From positions 12,798,592 to 12,859,591 of the forward strand of contig CM022678.1 in assembly GCA_012295275.1 (NCBI GenBank): a stretch of 61,000 nucleotides of DNA, written 5' to 3'. The notes under the pieces are model-generated. The model was not told where the DNA came from. It saw only the letters and a list, made by a program, of their open reading frames with translations, and ran no database searches. This document shows positions 1 through 14,374 of this stretch, piece by piece. A program made the translations under genes and the position numbers. Within the stretch, counting starts at the first letter, position 1. Every line of letters starts with the position of its first letter. This DNA comes from Chrysomallon squamiferum (lineage: Eukaryota > Mollusca > Gastropoda > Neomphalida > Peltospiridae).

Positions 1-167
1 AATGAAAATAAAACTACAGTTAGAAAAATACTATTTTTTCAAGATTATCATTATTAGTTTTGTGAAAATATTGAGAACACAGTAAAACAAAAATAAGATA
101 ACTTAATCAAAACATTTATTTTAACGATATTTGTAAAGAAATAAAATAACATGTTTGTAAAACTTAC

Positions 168-293
168 TTTAACAATATTTGGGTGGTTCAGGGTGAGAAG
201 TAGTCGCACTTCTAATGGAATTCTGCCATATTCTTCATCTTCAACCCAGTACTGGGAGAGAACTTTGCCACGACGAATAAATTTTACAACAAC
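168..293 (-). CDS. PASK: PASK exon 15, kinase VAIK lysine and helix C
   Basis: The acceptor ttatttatcag and donor AAA|gtaagt bound 42 codons. VVVKFIRRGKVL carries the ATP-anchoring Lys. EYGRIPLEVRLLLTLNHPNI carries the helix C Glu and the HPNIV strand. The remaining kinase exons are left of the window. Confidence 0.96.
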
Positions 294-3200
294 CTGATAA
301 ATAAATGAATAAATTTGTCAAAATTAATAAAATAACCTGTAAAATGAATACAGTATCACTCAACAAAAAAAAAAAAAAAAAAAAAAATTGTTTTGGCTGA
401 AATTTTGTAATATAAATAAAATAAGTTGTCATGAAAACCAAGTTTCTGTAATATCAATAAAATAACAAAAAACTGTCTAAGACAGAATAAAATATCCTTT
501 TATACAACATATACATATAAATTTTATTTATAATGTTTTTTGTAAACATTTCTCCACAGTAGATCAAAAAATATTTTTCTAAAATTCTATAAACAAAAAC
601 ATCATCAAGCAGAATTAACATCATCTCATTTGAACATTTTTTTTTGATTCAAGAATGTTAAAAACATTTGCATATCTTTATATGATCTGTTCTAAAATAT
701 TGAAAACAATAACTTGCAAAAAATTATTCTAAATAAAAGTGACTGGTCCAAAAGATAAAACAATGTAAAAAAAAAAAGACAGAGAGAGAAGAGAAAAGAA
801 TTACTGAAATATGTTTATTTTGTCTCTTACCTCTTTATCATCAGATTTTTGCTTGGCCAGTTTTACAAATCCAAATGCCCCTTTCCCAATAGAATCCAGT
901 GTAGTGTAGTTTCTGTCATACAGTCCGTTCATTGGTCCTGTGTCAGACACAACCTCTTTGACTTCTTCAGGCTCGTCTAATTTAGACTCAGAATTTGCCT
1001 TTTCTGCAAGCATCTGTAATTAGAAGTTTAAAATAAAGGAAATTATAATAATGATAATCAATATATATATATATATATATTAGTAATAGTAAATTTTAAA
1101 ATTAATTATTTATGTCAGAAAAGTAAAATTTTAATAATGGAAATTATGATAATCATTATATTTATAATAATACTAATAACAGAAAATTTAAAAAAAAAAA
1201 ATTTTGTAAGAATTAGTCAAATTCTAATTATTATTATATATATAATAATAATAATAATATCAGTAAATGTAAAAAAAAAAAAAAAATTTGTCAGAAATAG
1301 TAAAATTGATAAGCAGAAAATATCCTTATGTTTAATCTTGGTTTACTACCTTTAATTATTGAATATATACAAGTTTTTTTATTCACATAACAGTTCGGAT
1401 ACTGAATGCCAAAGTAAATTTTAAAAAAAAGAAACAATATAAAATCAGTTTTTATATGAAATTTTGAGTTTTTTTTTAATAATAAACAAATCAATAAATT
1501 AATTAATTAAAAAAGCAAAATAAGCCATAAAGAAAACTGTTTATTGTTCGCATCAGATGACAGATATCATATTTCTATGAGTTTTGTCCTTTTTTTTCTT
1601 CTCTAAATGAAAACAAAAAATTTAAAACACCGCATTAGTTGTTCGTCAAAATCATTTTATCTATCTAAAATTCTAATGGATTAAATAATAATTTTTGTCT
1701 TACCTCGCCAAGACTAATGTTAGATTTATCCTGCGTGCTGTTCAGACTGGATGCTAAGGTCAAATTAGCAAATGGCTGCCCACCCTCTCTTGGCTCTTCA
1801 GGGTCACGAGAAACCCACATACAATACATAATACTTCCATCCTCCAGTTCAACAGGTTTCACTTGAAAAATAATGGCTGAAATAAAGTTAAAATCAAAAT
1901 GAAATTTTTAAATGTATATTTACCTCTTTCTTTTAAAAAAATCTTTTTACTACTAATATATGCTTACAATGTCACCTATGCCAAGTAAACAATTTGTGTA
2001 TTTATTAATCGTTGTTACATGTCAGTAAATACTTTGAAAAACTGAAAATCTTTGTGTAAACAATTATATAAACTGTATACAGTCTAGTAAACCAGCAGTA
2101 AACATTCACATGACTACAGAGTGTCCATGCTGAGTTTGCCTAATGTAAGTTGTTTCAAATATACATTAGCAAAATATGGTGTGTTCAAACATTTATTTAT
2201 TTTGTTATTCTTCATGTTTTCAAGGTTTTCACTAACTTCATATTCTTGTACAGTAAACATTTGTCAGAAAACAATTATACAATGAGGTACTTATGATTAC
2301 TAATTCCAGATTTCAAAAAGGTATGTAAAAATTAGGCAGTGACTAGAAAACTATCAACAAGAAAAATATGTTTGTAAAAACTTACGCAGAACATGTCCAT
2401 CTTTATGATTACAGAATCCAGAGAAACTTCCAGCAGGAAATTTTTGAGTTGTTTGTATGTGAGATGTCTGAGTACCATACTGCCGCAAATCCATTCTCTC
2501 TGGATTAGCACAATCTGGATCCATGTCACATGGATTATCTATGTAATCACTAGCATTAACAGATACTGGTATCCGAATGCTGCTGATAGGATTACCCACT
2601 AAATCTTCACACAGATTTTCAGTTCCACTGAAATTATCAGAGGATTTATAAGACCTGTTCAAATTGTCACAGAAATTACCCTGCAAAGCTCTGTTGTCAC
2701 AAGGGTTAGCAGATCGTGAACCATCCATTGAGTGACCGTTGTTAATGCAAGCTGAGTCTGAACTGAAACAAGAATGATCTGAGTTGTCAGTGTGAAATGA
2801 TGATGTCTGTACAGGACTGCAGTTTATGCTGGAATCATTATCGTGGCTGAAGTAACTAGATTCTTCTTCAGTGTGGCAACCACCTGTTGAATTTGTAATG
2901 TTGCTACTGTCGTTATTGTTGTTGTTCGAGAATGCAATTAGTAGTCGTGCTGCTTTCTCAGCATTACAGGAAACAGAGCTCGATTCTAAGTCATTGACAC
3001 AGTTTTTCTCTCTCACTTGTCTTGACATGTCCATTTTTTGTTTTTTCTTTTTAGAAACTGCAGTACTAAGTGGAGACATTTTTCCATCACCACTGCTCTC
3101 ACTGCTAATATCAGCATTCATCCCATCCTGGCTGGAACTGGCGTTGTCTGGATTTGAATTTTCTAAATCACTTTGTTCACTGAATGAATCTTCAAGTTTC

Positions 3201-6200
3201 CCTGACATCTTAACAGAGGAGTTTCCAACAAGAACATCCTGACATAAAACACCTGCACACAGGTTCTCCACAGAACAACAGTTATTGGTTCTTAGACAAA
3301 CAGAACTGTTTTTGTCATGGGTGCAGTCTGATGGGACACTCTTATTATGTAACATGTTTGATGATGAATTTTCTTTTCCTGTTGAATGTTCAGGATGTGG
3401 ATGTTTCTTTTCTTCAGATCTGAAATGTATAAATAAACTGTTAATACAACAAAATAGTAAAAACAAAAACTATAAACAGACATAATAAAGTGTTGATACA
3501 ACAAAATAGTAAAAAAAAACACACCCAAAAATCCCAACAAAATAAATATATACAGGGGTGTGCAAAAGCAGGTATACAGTAGTATCACACCAGTGAATTT
3601 AGAACACATTAAAGAGTTGGACTCTTTTTTTTTTATTTTGATTGTCATTAACCATATTTTATTTAAATTAATAAAAATGCATATATCTTTATATTAGCTT
3701 TTTTGTTTGAATAATAAATCCAGTGAGTACTCTAAGTGTTTTCTTTTTTCATAACTGTATACCTACTTTTGCATCCCCCTGTATAATAAATAAACTAATA
3801 ACAACAAAATAAGTAAAACTGGCATTTACCAGAAATCAGAAAATATTAGAATGAAGACAAATACATACTAGAATTACTGACAGAAATTTACCAGTTGAAT
3901 GTCACATTCACTAAATGTGTATATGAAAATGTTCTCCAGTGTGTCAGCAGAAACACAGAATTTCTAACATGCAGTATTAAGTAAATATATGTGTGTGTAT
4001 CTTCCACTTCTTAAGAGACTTTTTGGATTTTCTTGAAAGCACTGAAATTTTGTTTTTCAATATGTAGTTATGGAGATAACAGTTTCAAATCTGTTAATTA
4101 CAATATTTGTTTTCTCAGTTTGTGTCAAATGAAATAAATTAAATTAAGAAGTAGTTATCCATTACAAATACAAAATTTAGCTTCTATTAATACCATCCCA
4201 AATTCTGAAACAAAAACATCCATGATACATTTTACACGACCTTTTTCAAGTAATGTATGTTGCATAAAATGGATACACTGTTTAACCAGTTTTCTAAATT
4301 TGAAAGACTTACACAAGTTATGTTTCTTTGTTTTCTCAAACCTTAAAATGTAACTGACCACTAAATGCTGTACCAACCTAGGTTTGATATGAGCATTTCG
4401 ACAAACCCTCGTTTAATACAGAATGCAGTGAAATGAGTAAACTTGTATTAATAATGATTATAACATAATTTATATAACAGAACATATATAAATATGCGAG
4501 AAAGAAAACCACAACAGATTAATAAAGTAAAACAGCAATTTATTATCTAAAACCTTCCAAAATTAACAACAAAGTTATGTGGGTTATGTAATACTGGTTT
4601 AATCAATCAAATACTTCGATTCCATACACCTGTCCTCATGTTCAAAGATCAAATTACATAAATATTTATATTACCACAAGGTGTACGTTTTGAGGAATGA
4701 TTTGAAAAAATGTTCTATAGACTGTGCAAACTTAATTAAATATAATGTAGAGAGTAAATGATGTTTACATAGACAAATCATCAAAGGCTAAACAAACCAA
4801 TTAAAACATGAAAAGAAAAAAGAAAAGTCTAATGAATTCATGCTAAATGATGCTAAAATAATAATCTCACCCCTCAGAGTTGGACACGCCTGATTGGGGT
4901 GTTGACGTCACTTCAGGAGAGTCGAGACTCAATTCTCTGAGCTCCTTCAACACACGACAGTGATCAGTTTCCAACACTTCATCTGAAAATTCAGAAAATG
5001 TTAAAAACTACATCATCACTAACATTACTTTCTGTTAGTATCCAGGAAACCGGACAAGAACTAGCTAATTTTTAGTAATTTGTGTGGCAGTGCTGAGGTT
5101 TCATGAATTTAGTCATTCATAATACTACTACCCAACTACCCAACTCAGAAAACACAGTACTACTACCCAACTCAGAAAAACACAGTACTACTACCCAACT
5201 CAGAAAACAAAACACAATAAAACTCAGAAAACACAATACTACTACCAACTCAGAAAACACAATACTACTACCCAACTCAGAAAACACAATACTACTACTA
5301 CCAACTCAGAAAACACAGTACTACTACCCAACTCAGAAAACACAGTACTACTACCCAACTCAGAAAACACAACTACTACCAACTCAGAAAACACAAAACT
5401 CAGAAAACACAGTACTACTACCCAACTCAGAAAACACAATACTACTACCCAACTCAGAAAACACAGTACTACTACCCAACTCAGAAAACACAAAACTACT
5501 ACCAACTCAGAAAACACAGTACTACTACCCAACTCAGAAAACACAGTACTACTACCAACTCAGAAAACACAAAACTACTACCCAACTCAGAAAACACAGT
5601 ACTACTACCCAACTCAGAAAACACAAAACTACTACTACCCACCAACTCAGAAAACACAGTACTACTACCCAACTCAGAAAACACAGTACTACTACCCAAC
5701 TCAGAAAACAACTCAGAAAAACATAACTACTAAAAGTACTACTACCCAACTCAGAAAACACAAAACTACTACTACCAACTCACTACTACCAAAAAACACA
5801 AAACTACTACCAACCAACTCAAAAAACCCACAGAAAAAGTACTACTACCAACTCAGAAAACAATACTACTACCAACTCAGAAAAAAACTACTACCAACTC
5901 AAAACTACTAAAAACAAAACTACCTCAGAAACTACTACTACCAACTCAGAAAACAACTACTACCAACTCAGAAAAACACAACTACTACCAACTACTACCA
6001 ACTCAGAAAACACAAAACTACTCTACCAACTCAGAAAACACAAAACTAACTCAGAAAACAACTACCCAACCAGAAAAAAACACAACTCAGAAACTACTAC
6101 CAACTCAGAAAAAAACACAAAACTACTACCCAACCCAACTCAGAAAACACAATACTACTACCAACTCAGTACTACTACCCAACTCAGAAAACACAGTACT

Positions 6201-8781
6201 ACTACCCAACTCAGAAAACACAAAACTACTACCAACTCAGAAAACACAAACTACTACCAACTCAGAAAACACAGTACTACTACCAACTCAGAAAACACAG
6301 TACTACTACCCAACTCAGAAAACACAAAACTACTACCAACTCAGAAAACACTAAACTACTACCAACTCAGAAAACACAAAACTACTACCAACTACTACCC
6401 AACTCAGAAAAAACTCAGAAAAAACACAAAACTACTACCAACTCAGAAAAAACACTCAGAAAACACGAAACTCAGAAAACACGATACTACTACCCAACTC
6501 AGAAAACACAGTACTACTACCCAACTCAGATTAATGACAAAAAGGTCCAGGTTGACATTATAAAAAGATTTAAGTGTAACCATATTAAGTCAGTCACACA
6601 TTACCAACAAAACTTGAGACAATCATAAATTCAAATTATCATAAATTGTCAAAAATTAAATAATAATAATAATAGTAATAATTAAAAAAAAGAATATTCG
6701 TCTTATGAACTGAGATAATCACAAATTAACACATTTTAAGGCTTGTACTGAAACTTGCAACAAAAAGAAGTAAACAAAAATAATTATATATACCATTTTC
6801 CTTTTTTGTTCTTAGACGATCTTGATTATTGTCTTCAATGGGAGGCAGTGGAATATCGTCATCAAGATCCAGGATTTCATAAAAATCAGGAATAAGTGTA
6901 GAAATATTCTAGAAAAATATTAAGTAGAGAAATATCATACAACAACAAAATAAAAAAATAATTATTCCTTGACAACAACAATTTTTTTTTTAAATTACAG
7001 ACATCCAATATTGTGCAGTTTATAAAATAACTTTTAAAACTTAGGAAAAGAAGATACATGTTATTTGAAGTAATTCATGAGTGCACAAAATAAACTAGAT
7101 AACTACAGTAATTATGAGTAACAGATAACTACAGAAATTAGGAATAACAAATAAATATATAGTAATTAAGAATAACGATGATTATAGGAATTAGATATAA
7201 CAAACTATAGAAATTAGGAATAGCAGGAACCATAGAAATTAAGAAAGAAACATACAGAAATTAGGAATAACACAACAATATAAATTAGCAGTAACATAAC
7301 TATATAAATTAGGAATAACAAATAACATTAGAAATTAGGAATAACAGATAACTATAGAAATAAGGAATAACATAACTAGGAATTAGGAATAACAAATGAC
7401 TATAGAAATTAAGAATAACAATTACAGACACTAGGAATATATAACAATAGAAATTAGGAATAACATAACTATAAGAATTAGGAATAACAGATAACTATAG
7501 AAATTAGGAATAATAGTTAACTTTAGACATCTGGAAAATGTAACTATAGATATCACAAAAAAATAGAAACATCACACACCATCAGAAAAACATTACATAA
7601 CATGGTCTTTAAATGGTCTAGGAATTCATTCTAAAGAGAAAAAAGAAATAAGGTAAATATGAAAGTTGAAAGTGATGAAGACATAAAGGAAGAGAAAGCA
7701 GGGAGAGAAATGTAATATTATTATTTATTATAAAAGATACACGCTACCTTTCCAATGAGTTCGTTTTTAGAGAAACCGAAAAGCATTTGTGAGAAATTCT
7801 CATTGATGTTGTGGATGGTGCCATTAGGCAGGAAGGTGATCATGCCACTGATGTTGGCAAAGACCCATACAACACCGATAAAAACATCTTCAGGATAATG
7901 AGATTTTATTATAGATTCTGAAATGGCAGAACACATCTTTGTTTTAACAATATTTCTGATACAAAACACACTGCTCTATAACAAAGGATGACTAGTGTAG
8001 GCATTAGAAACATCAATTTTCAGCTTGTTTACAGTAAACAAGTTTTTAAGTAGAGTCTTCTTCACCTTACGAGTAAAATTGTTTAAAATATTAATTGTGT
8101 ACCCAATGTTTATGAAGTAAAAATGTATAGAATAAAAACCTGTTTATGATGTTTATATAAAAACCTGTATAGGATGTTTATGTAGTAAAAATATATAAAA
8201 TAAAAACCTGTTTATGTGATGTTTATAAAATAAGCATATAAAACCAAAATCTGTATGTGATGTTTATAAGATAAAAGTGTATAAAATAGAAACCTATATG
8301 TGATGTTTATAAAATAAAAGTGTATAAAATAGAAACCTGTATGTGATGTTTATAAAATAAAAGTGTATAAAATAGAAACCTGTATCTGATGGGACACTGG
8401 AGAAATCTTTCAGTTCTCTAGCCAGGCTCACTTGAATACTAAGAGGAAAGACAGCACCAGTTCTTGTTTTACCAGTGACCTGCTGCTTTCTCACCTCCTA
8501 GTGACAGAAACACGATATACTTATCTATATGTAGATATAGCTATAAATCAATATGCTAGAAATTATTAATATAATTATATATATATGTAGATGGAGATAT
8601 AAATACATTAGAAAAATTAACATACTTATATATATGTGTATGTATGTGTATGTGTGTGTGTCAGTGTGGATACAGATATAAATCTATAACTATAAAGTAT
8701 TAAGGCCTACATTCCAACAACTAAATGTACATTTATAATGTTAAATGATGAAAAGTTATCATAATTGACACACCACTAAAG

Positions 8782-8822
<41 letters not shown>

Positions 8823-9879
8823 TTATACACATTTGTACACAGACTCCGATATACAGAAGTAAAGGCATTTTCAAATACTGCATGGAAAAGATCTAACACT
8901 AAGAACATTCACCGAATAAAATTCTAGTTACAAGGAGTTCTGGAGTTCATTTTAATTCAAAAATAATGAGTCACCTACCTTTGTGATAGTGGCTGCATTT
9001 GGTTGTTTAAATGTTGGTAACAGCTGTTTTAGTGAAAGTCCACAAATATCAGCTGGAGATTCGTAACCATGGAGACAGGCCATCTTCTGATCACAGGAGA
9101 GCACAGATCCCTGTAAAATAAGTTATCTGTAATAACTGTTACTTTTTTCTCATATTAAATTACTTGTAGATCAGCTTTCCTCCATGTATGTCATTATTCA
9201 TTGGGGGATTTATTCATTAGGATTGTTTTTTGTCCCTTATCCAGAGACATCAAGAAAATAAAAGGTCAAACAGTTTTCTTACTGATATTGAAACATATTC
9301 ATTAGGTTAATGTTGCAATACATTTATTTCAACAGGAGATAATAATATCAGAAATGAGCAGAACAGAGGTCAATATTAATCCTTAATCCAGTCTATTAAG
9401 AACAAATATGTATACTCATTAGAAATCTGAATCCATATATATATATATATATATATAGTTTCTTGGATCATAATACATTATACTAATTCTAGAGCCATAC
9501 AATAAATTAAATTAAGCATATACAACAAAATCTGACCCACTGTATTCCATTGTTTTAAATAGGCATTATTCTAAAAACCTGCTCTCCAGCTATTGTTAGT
9601 AAATAGAAATCACATTTGTATTAAAAATATTTTCTAAAAATATTTTCAGTAGAAATAAAAACCTGCAATATTCCCTCTTTACAAATTAATAACAAAACTA
9701 AATTTTCTTTAAAAAAAAGAAAGAAATAATAATAAAATTAAAAAAATAGTCCTACCTTACAACAAAAATAATTGACTAAAGTTCATATTCCATTCAACAA
9801 TAATAACTTTAGGTATTCACATAAACACCCACCCATACACACATGCCTTCATATATACATATTTTCATAAGAAATCCTT

Positions 9880-9919
<40 letters not shown>

Positions 9920-10518
9920 GTGGTAGCTTGACTTATGAGCTCGTAACTCAATTTGCACATATATCAAATCAATTTTTTCCATCTGAAATTTATTGACAAA
10001 CCATTAATCCATTCCAGCCCCCAAAAAACCACCTCAATGTTTTGTAATGTGTTTTTAAATAAGAAAAATGTGTTTATAAATGACAAATATTGTTTAAAAC
10101 AAAAGAGAATGTAAAAAATAAATTGGTTTTGTAAAATATACAGGGTTAGGATTTCTCCATCTTTTAATGGGCAGAGGCCTGCAGCTTAGAAATTATTTTA
10201 AAATCTTTCACTGGAGTTATAGTTTTATTGACTCCTTCGACTTCAGCATGGTAAATATTGTAGAAGTACTATGCTCATACTGCCTAGCCAAGTCAACTAC
10301 AGTTCATGGTTATGGATCCATGGAAATTTGGCAAAAGAACTGCACAAAATCTGAGCACAACACAACAGCGATGCTTCCACAGTGAGGTAACCATGTGAGA
10401 CATGGGATGCTGGGTGGAGGTTGTGTTGTTCATTGCACCAACTAACTTGTAACTTGGATTTTGGTTCACAACTCAAAGCACAAAATCGTAACTCAGAAAA
10501 CTCAAAAGTTAAGGTACC

Positions 10519-10567
<49 letters not shown>

Positions 10568-13500
10568 ACTCACATACACATGCACAGACACACACTCACA
10601 CACACACACACACTAAAAGCAAAAAGTATCTGTGCATGACATAATGTTGCACATTTTTGATAAACACCTTATGGTGACGTTATCAGACAACAGGACAATA
10701 TCCATCATTTGCCAATGGTAGGCCATCTGTGAATGACATCCTGTCTACAAGATAACCATTTACAAAATCTATTCCAAACTGCCAGGTTAACAGTTCAAAC
10801 CATTCCTGGGTTAAAACCAACCAGTGCCAGCATCAAATGGAATTGGTTGTGGGAACGCAACATCTGGCCCTGACAGCCAACCACATGCTCAGTTTTACTT
10901 CCACATCATCGACAGGCTTGTTTAACATGGCGTCAACCAAATGCTAGGTTCAGCTGACAAGACTGGGACAGTGTTCTGTTCACAGATGAGTCACGGTTTC
11001 ACCTGGACAGCTCTGATGGACCCACAATAGATGTAAAAGGGAACTTTTTGTCAACACTTGGAGATTCAGCCATTTGGAGATGGAAGTGTGATGGTTTGGT
11101 GTCATAGATGGACTCAGTCTGTCATTACTAATGGCAGTTTGATTAGTATTCACTAGTTAGATGAAGTTTTTCAACCGTATGTCTTAATATCTTATTACAG
11201 CTGGACAACATATTGCTCTAACAGACTTCTCAAGACAACATGATGTTCTTCTCTGGAACTGTCAACAGTTCAACAGGTCTGGGAGGACATGGAACGACCT
11301 TTACACTGTATTCAGAATCTGTCCAGTTGGAAGAAGTCCAACCCACAAGTCTTTTTCAACCATCTAATTTTGTCTGTGTGGCACCATGTATCAACTCTAA
11401 TGTGGTCACACATCATATTGACACATAATGATATTGAGTTTACATTTTCTATAAATAAACAAATTCCTTGCTATTTTCTCAACAAATATTTATATATAGC
11501 TCTGTCATTGATGCACAGTTCATTTTTTCAATTTTATATATATGTGTGTGTGTGTTCTACTAATAACTGAAGAAAAAATACTACATTCTGTTAAGAACAT
11601 TAATTTTAAGCTATTTAAAAACCTACATGTTTGTCGAACACTACCGTCCCCACTGAACGATCTACAGGTTCCATGACACACAGGCATCGAGGCTCAGCAT
11701 GATAGTCGAGTTTCTTCACCCACAAAGACACAGGAAGAACAATATCATTGACATCAACAGCTTCTACCTGCCAAGAAAGAACAATAGAAACCGAGAGACA
11801 TGCTCAGTGATCAACTAAAGAAAACAAACATGTCATGTCAGTGACAGCTGCTAACAAACAGTGCAACTAAATAAGATGAAAGCATATAAGATCATATAAG
11901 ATAAAAAAAAAAAAAATTTATAAAAAAAAAAAAAAAAATTTTTAAGGTATTTCATACAGCCCAATAATACATTTCAAAAATTTAATAATGATAGATAATT
12001 ATAGAAATAAAGAATGTTAGATAATTATAGAAAATAGGAATAACAGATGTTTATAGAAATTAGTAAAAGGTAACTGTATAAACTAGAAATAATAGATAAC
12101 TACTGAAATATGGAACAATAAAAAAGCAGAAATGCCACAAAGATAATTAAAGAAAACAGGAATAATAGATACCTATATAAATAAGGAATAATAGATAATT
12201 ATAGAAATTAGGAACAACAAATGACTGCAGAAATAAGTAATAACATCAAACAGATAAATACAGAAATTAAATGAAAATTACAAATAATGTTTTTAAAAAT
12301 TATATTAGCAACTGAAAACTAAAAACAATTAGAAAATTTAAACGAATGCAATAATTCCGCAACAAACTAAACAATAAATTATTAATAATAAGTAAATAAT
12401 AATTTGTTTGTCAGTAGTTTATAAAAATGTGGTGTAAGATAGAATAATTAGAATAACAAGAAAAAGAAACCTTTATTACTGAAATTTAAATACAGAAATC
12501 CCTTGATTAATCAAGTTAATTAATTCTCCAAAATCACTTCATATATCAAAATTAAATTAATTTAAAAATATGAAGTAAATGTAATAAAAATAAATATTTA
12601 TATATTTGTTTTTTGAAAGAATAACATTTATTTTATTTTAATAGTTTATTTTATCATCAACTGAATATTAAACTAAATTTCACGATAAATTTTTATACAA
12701 TAATATAAAAATACTGCTTTAATCAAGAGTTCAATGAAAGATAAAAGAAAAATGAAAGCAGTTAACTGATTTTCACTGACATTAACCAATAATTAAAATG
12801 TTTATGATGGGCAAACATACCACAATTCCAGACAGTAAAACAATTTCTCCGGTAGGTTCAAGATGCGACTCTGCTAAAGTTTTCTCCTCTCTTGGTTTCA
12901 GCTTTATCACATTTTTCAGTTTCATGCCTACCAGCTCTGTCTGATCGTAACCAAACAACTCACAAGCCATATCATTGGCTACAAGAATCTATAAACACAA
13001 TTGTTATTAAGTATGATAAAAAAAATATTTATTAATGAAATTAAAAAAAATTAAAAATGATTACCATAAACAAAAAGAAGTAAATAAAACTAAGGTAAAA
13101 GGTTAATGTCCTAATTTTATATAAAACAGAAACTAATTTACCAAATATCAATGTGAATGATCTACAACTATATAAAGTAACATTTATTCTTGGGGAAGAA
13201 AACATATATATATATATATATAAAAAGAAGTAAATAAAACATAGAGGTAAAAGGTTATAATGTTACTATTTTATGTAAAATACTGAAACTGTTTTTCAAA
13301 TAAAAATGTCAGTAATCTACAAACTGAACAGGACAAAAAGTAACAATTAAAAAATGCAGTCTTAAATGTTTAATGATCATACTTTATGTAAGATGAAAAC
13401 ATTTTTTTAATAACAATGATCTACAGACTAAATTAAAACTGTGTGATGTGTACCTCCGATGTTTTGGCGTTGATCGTACATATAGCTTTGTTAGGATTGC

Positions 13501-14332
13501 GCACTGTGGTTGGAAACGTCAAGGCTGTCTGTCCACCTCCGATGTAGTTGTAGAAAGACCAGCTCTCACTGAGTGAGTCCAGTGACGTGGAAAACGACCC
13601 TGTGCATCGGCCAGGCGAGAAACTGAAACCATTGAGACCATCACCTAGAACAGACAACAAAATCTTTTAAAATCACATGTATTCTCTACTTACCTGTAAT
13701 CACTCTAAAAAAATAACTTTTTTTCATTTCTCTTTGATGAAAATATAATTTTTCATTTTTCTTTATTATTTATTCCATTAATTATTCTTCCATAACATCA
13801 TAGTTTCATTTCTTTTAATTTTTTTACATTTCAAAGGAACATATCACAAAGTTATTTAAGGTTTTGAAATATTACCTTTGAAATTGTGAAAAAATCACCA
13901 AATGCTTGTTTCCACTGACATAGTTAGTTTATTTCAGTTATCCTAAGATAATTTTTGATTTCTGATAAGAAAGCAAAATGGCAGATTCATGTAAAGTATA
14001 TCAGATAACAAATTTACTAGTGTGAAAAAAAAGCAGTTGAGCTAACATCATTCTGTCTCTTTATGTGCTATTGACCAGTCTGAACAAATTAAAGTATTTT
14101 AACATATAACTTATTTAAAATGTACTAAATTTTATACAGTACAGAATTTTTTTCTAATACATTCATGTTGCAAACACCATTTTGAAATAGTTTCTATATA
14201 TAAAAACAAACCAAAATTTACTTCAGTCAAAACTGGTTATTACAATTATCAACTTGTTTTTCTTTAAACAAAAAATTTAAAAAAATAGAATAAATTAGCA
14301 ATTTAATTCATGATTTTAAATTTTGTTTATTA

Positions 14333-14374
<42 letters not shown>

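Noticed and set aside
2393-3485. Plus-strand open frames opposite PASK exon 12
   Set aside because: Shadow frames of the large minus-strand exon, which has matching splice phases and PASK-like flanks.
5103-5761. Long open frames on both strands (up to 207 codons)
   Set aside because: They lie wholly within a 27 bp minisatellite inside a PASK intron and repeat the same short peptide; no start context or homology.
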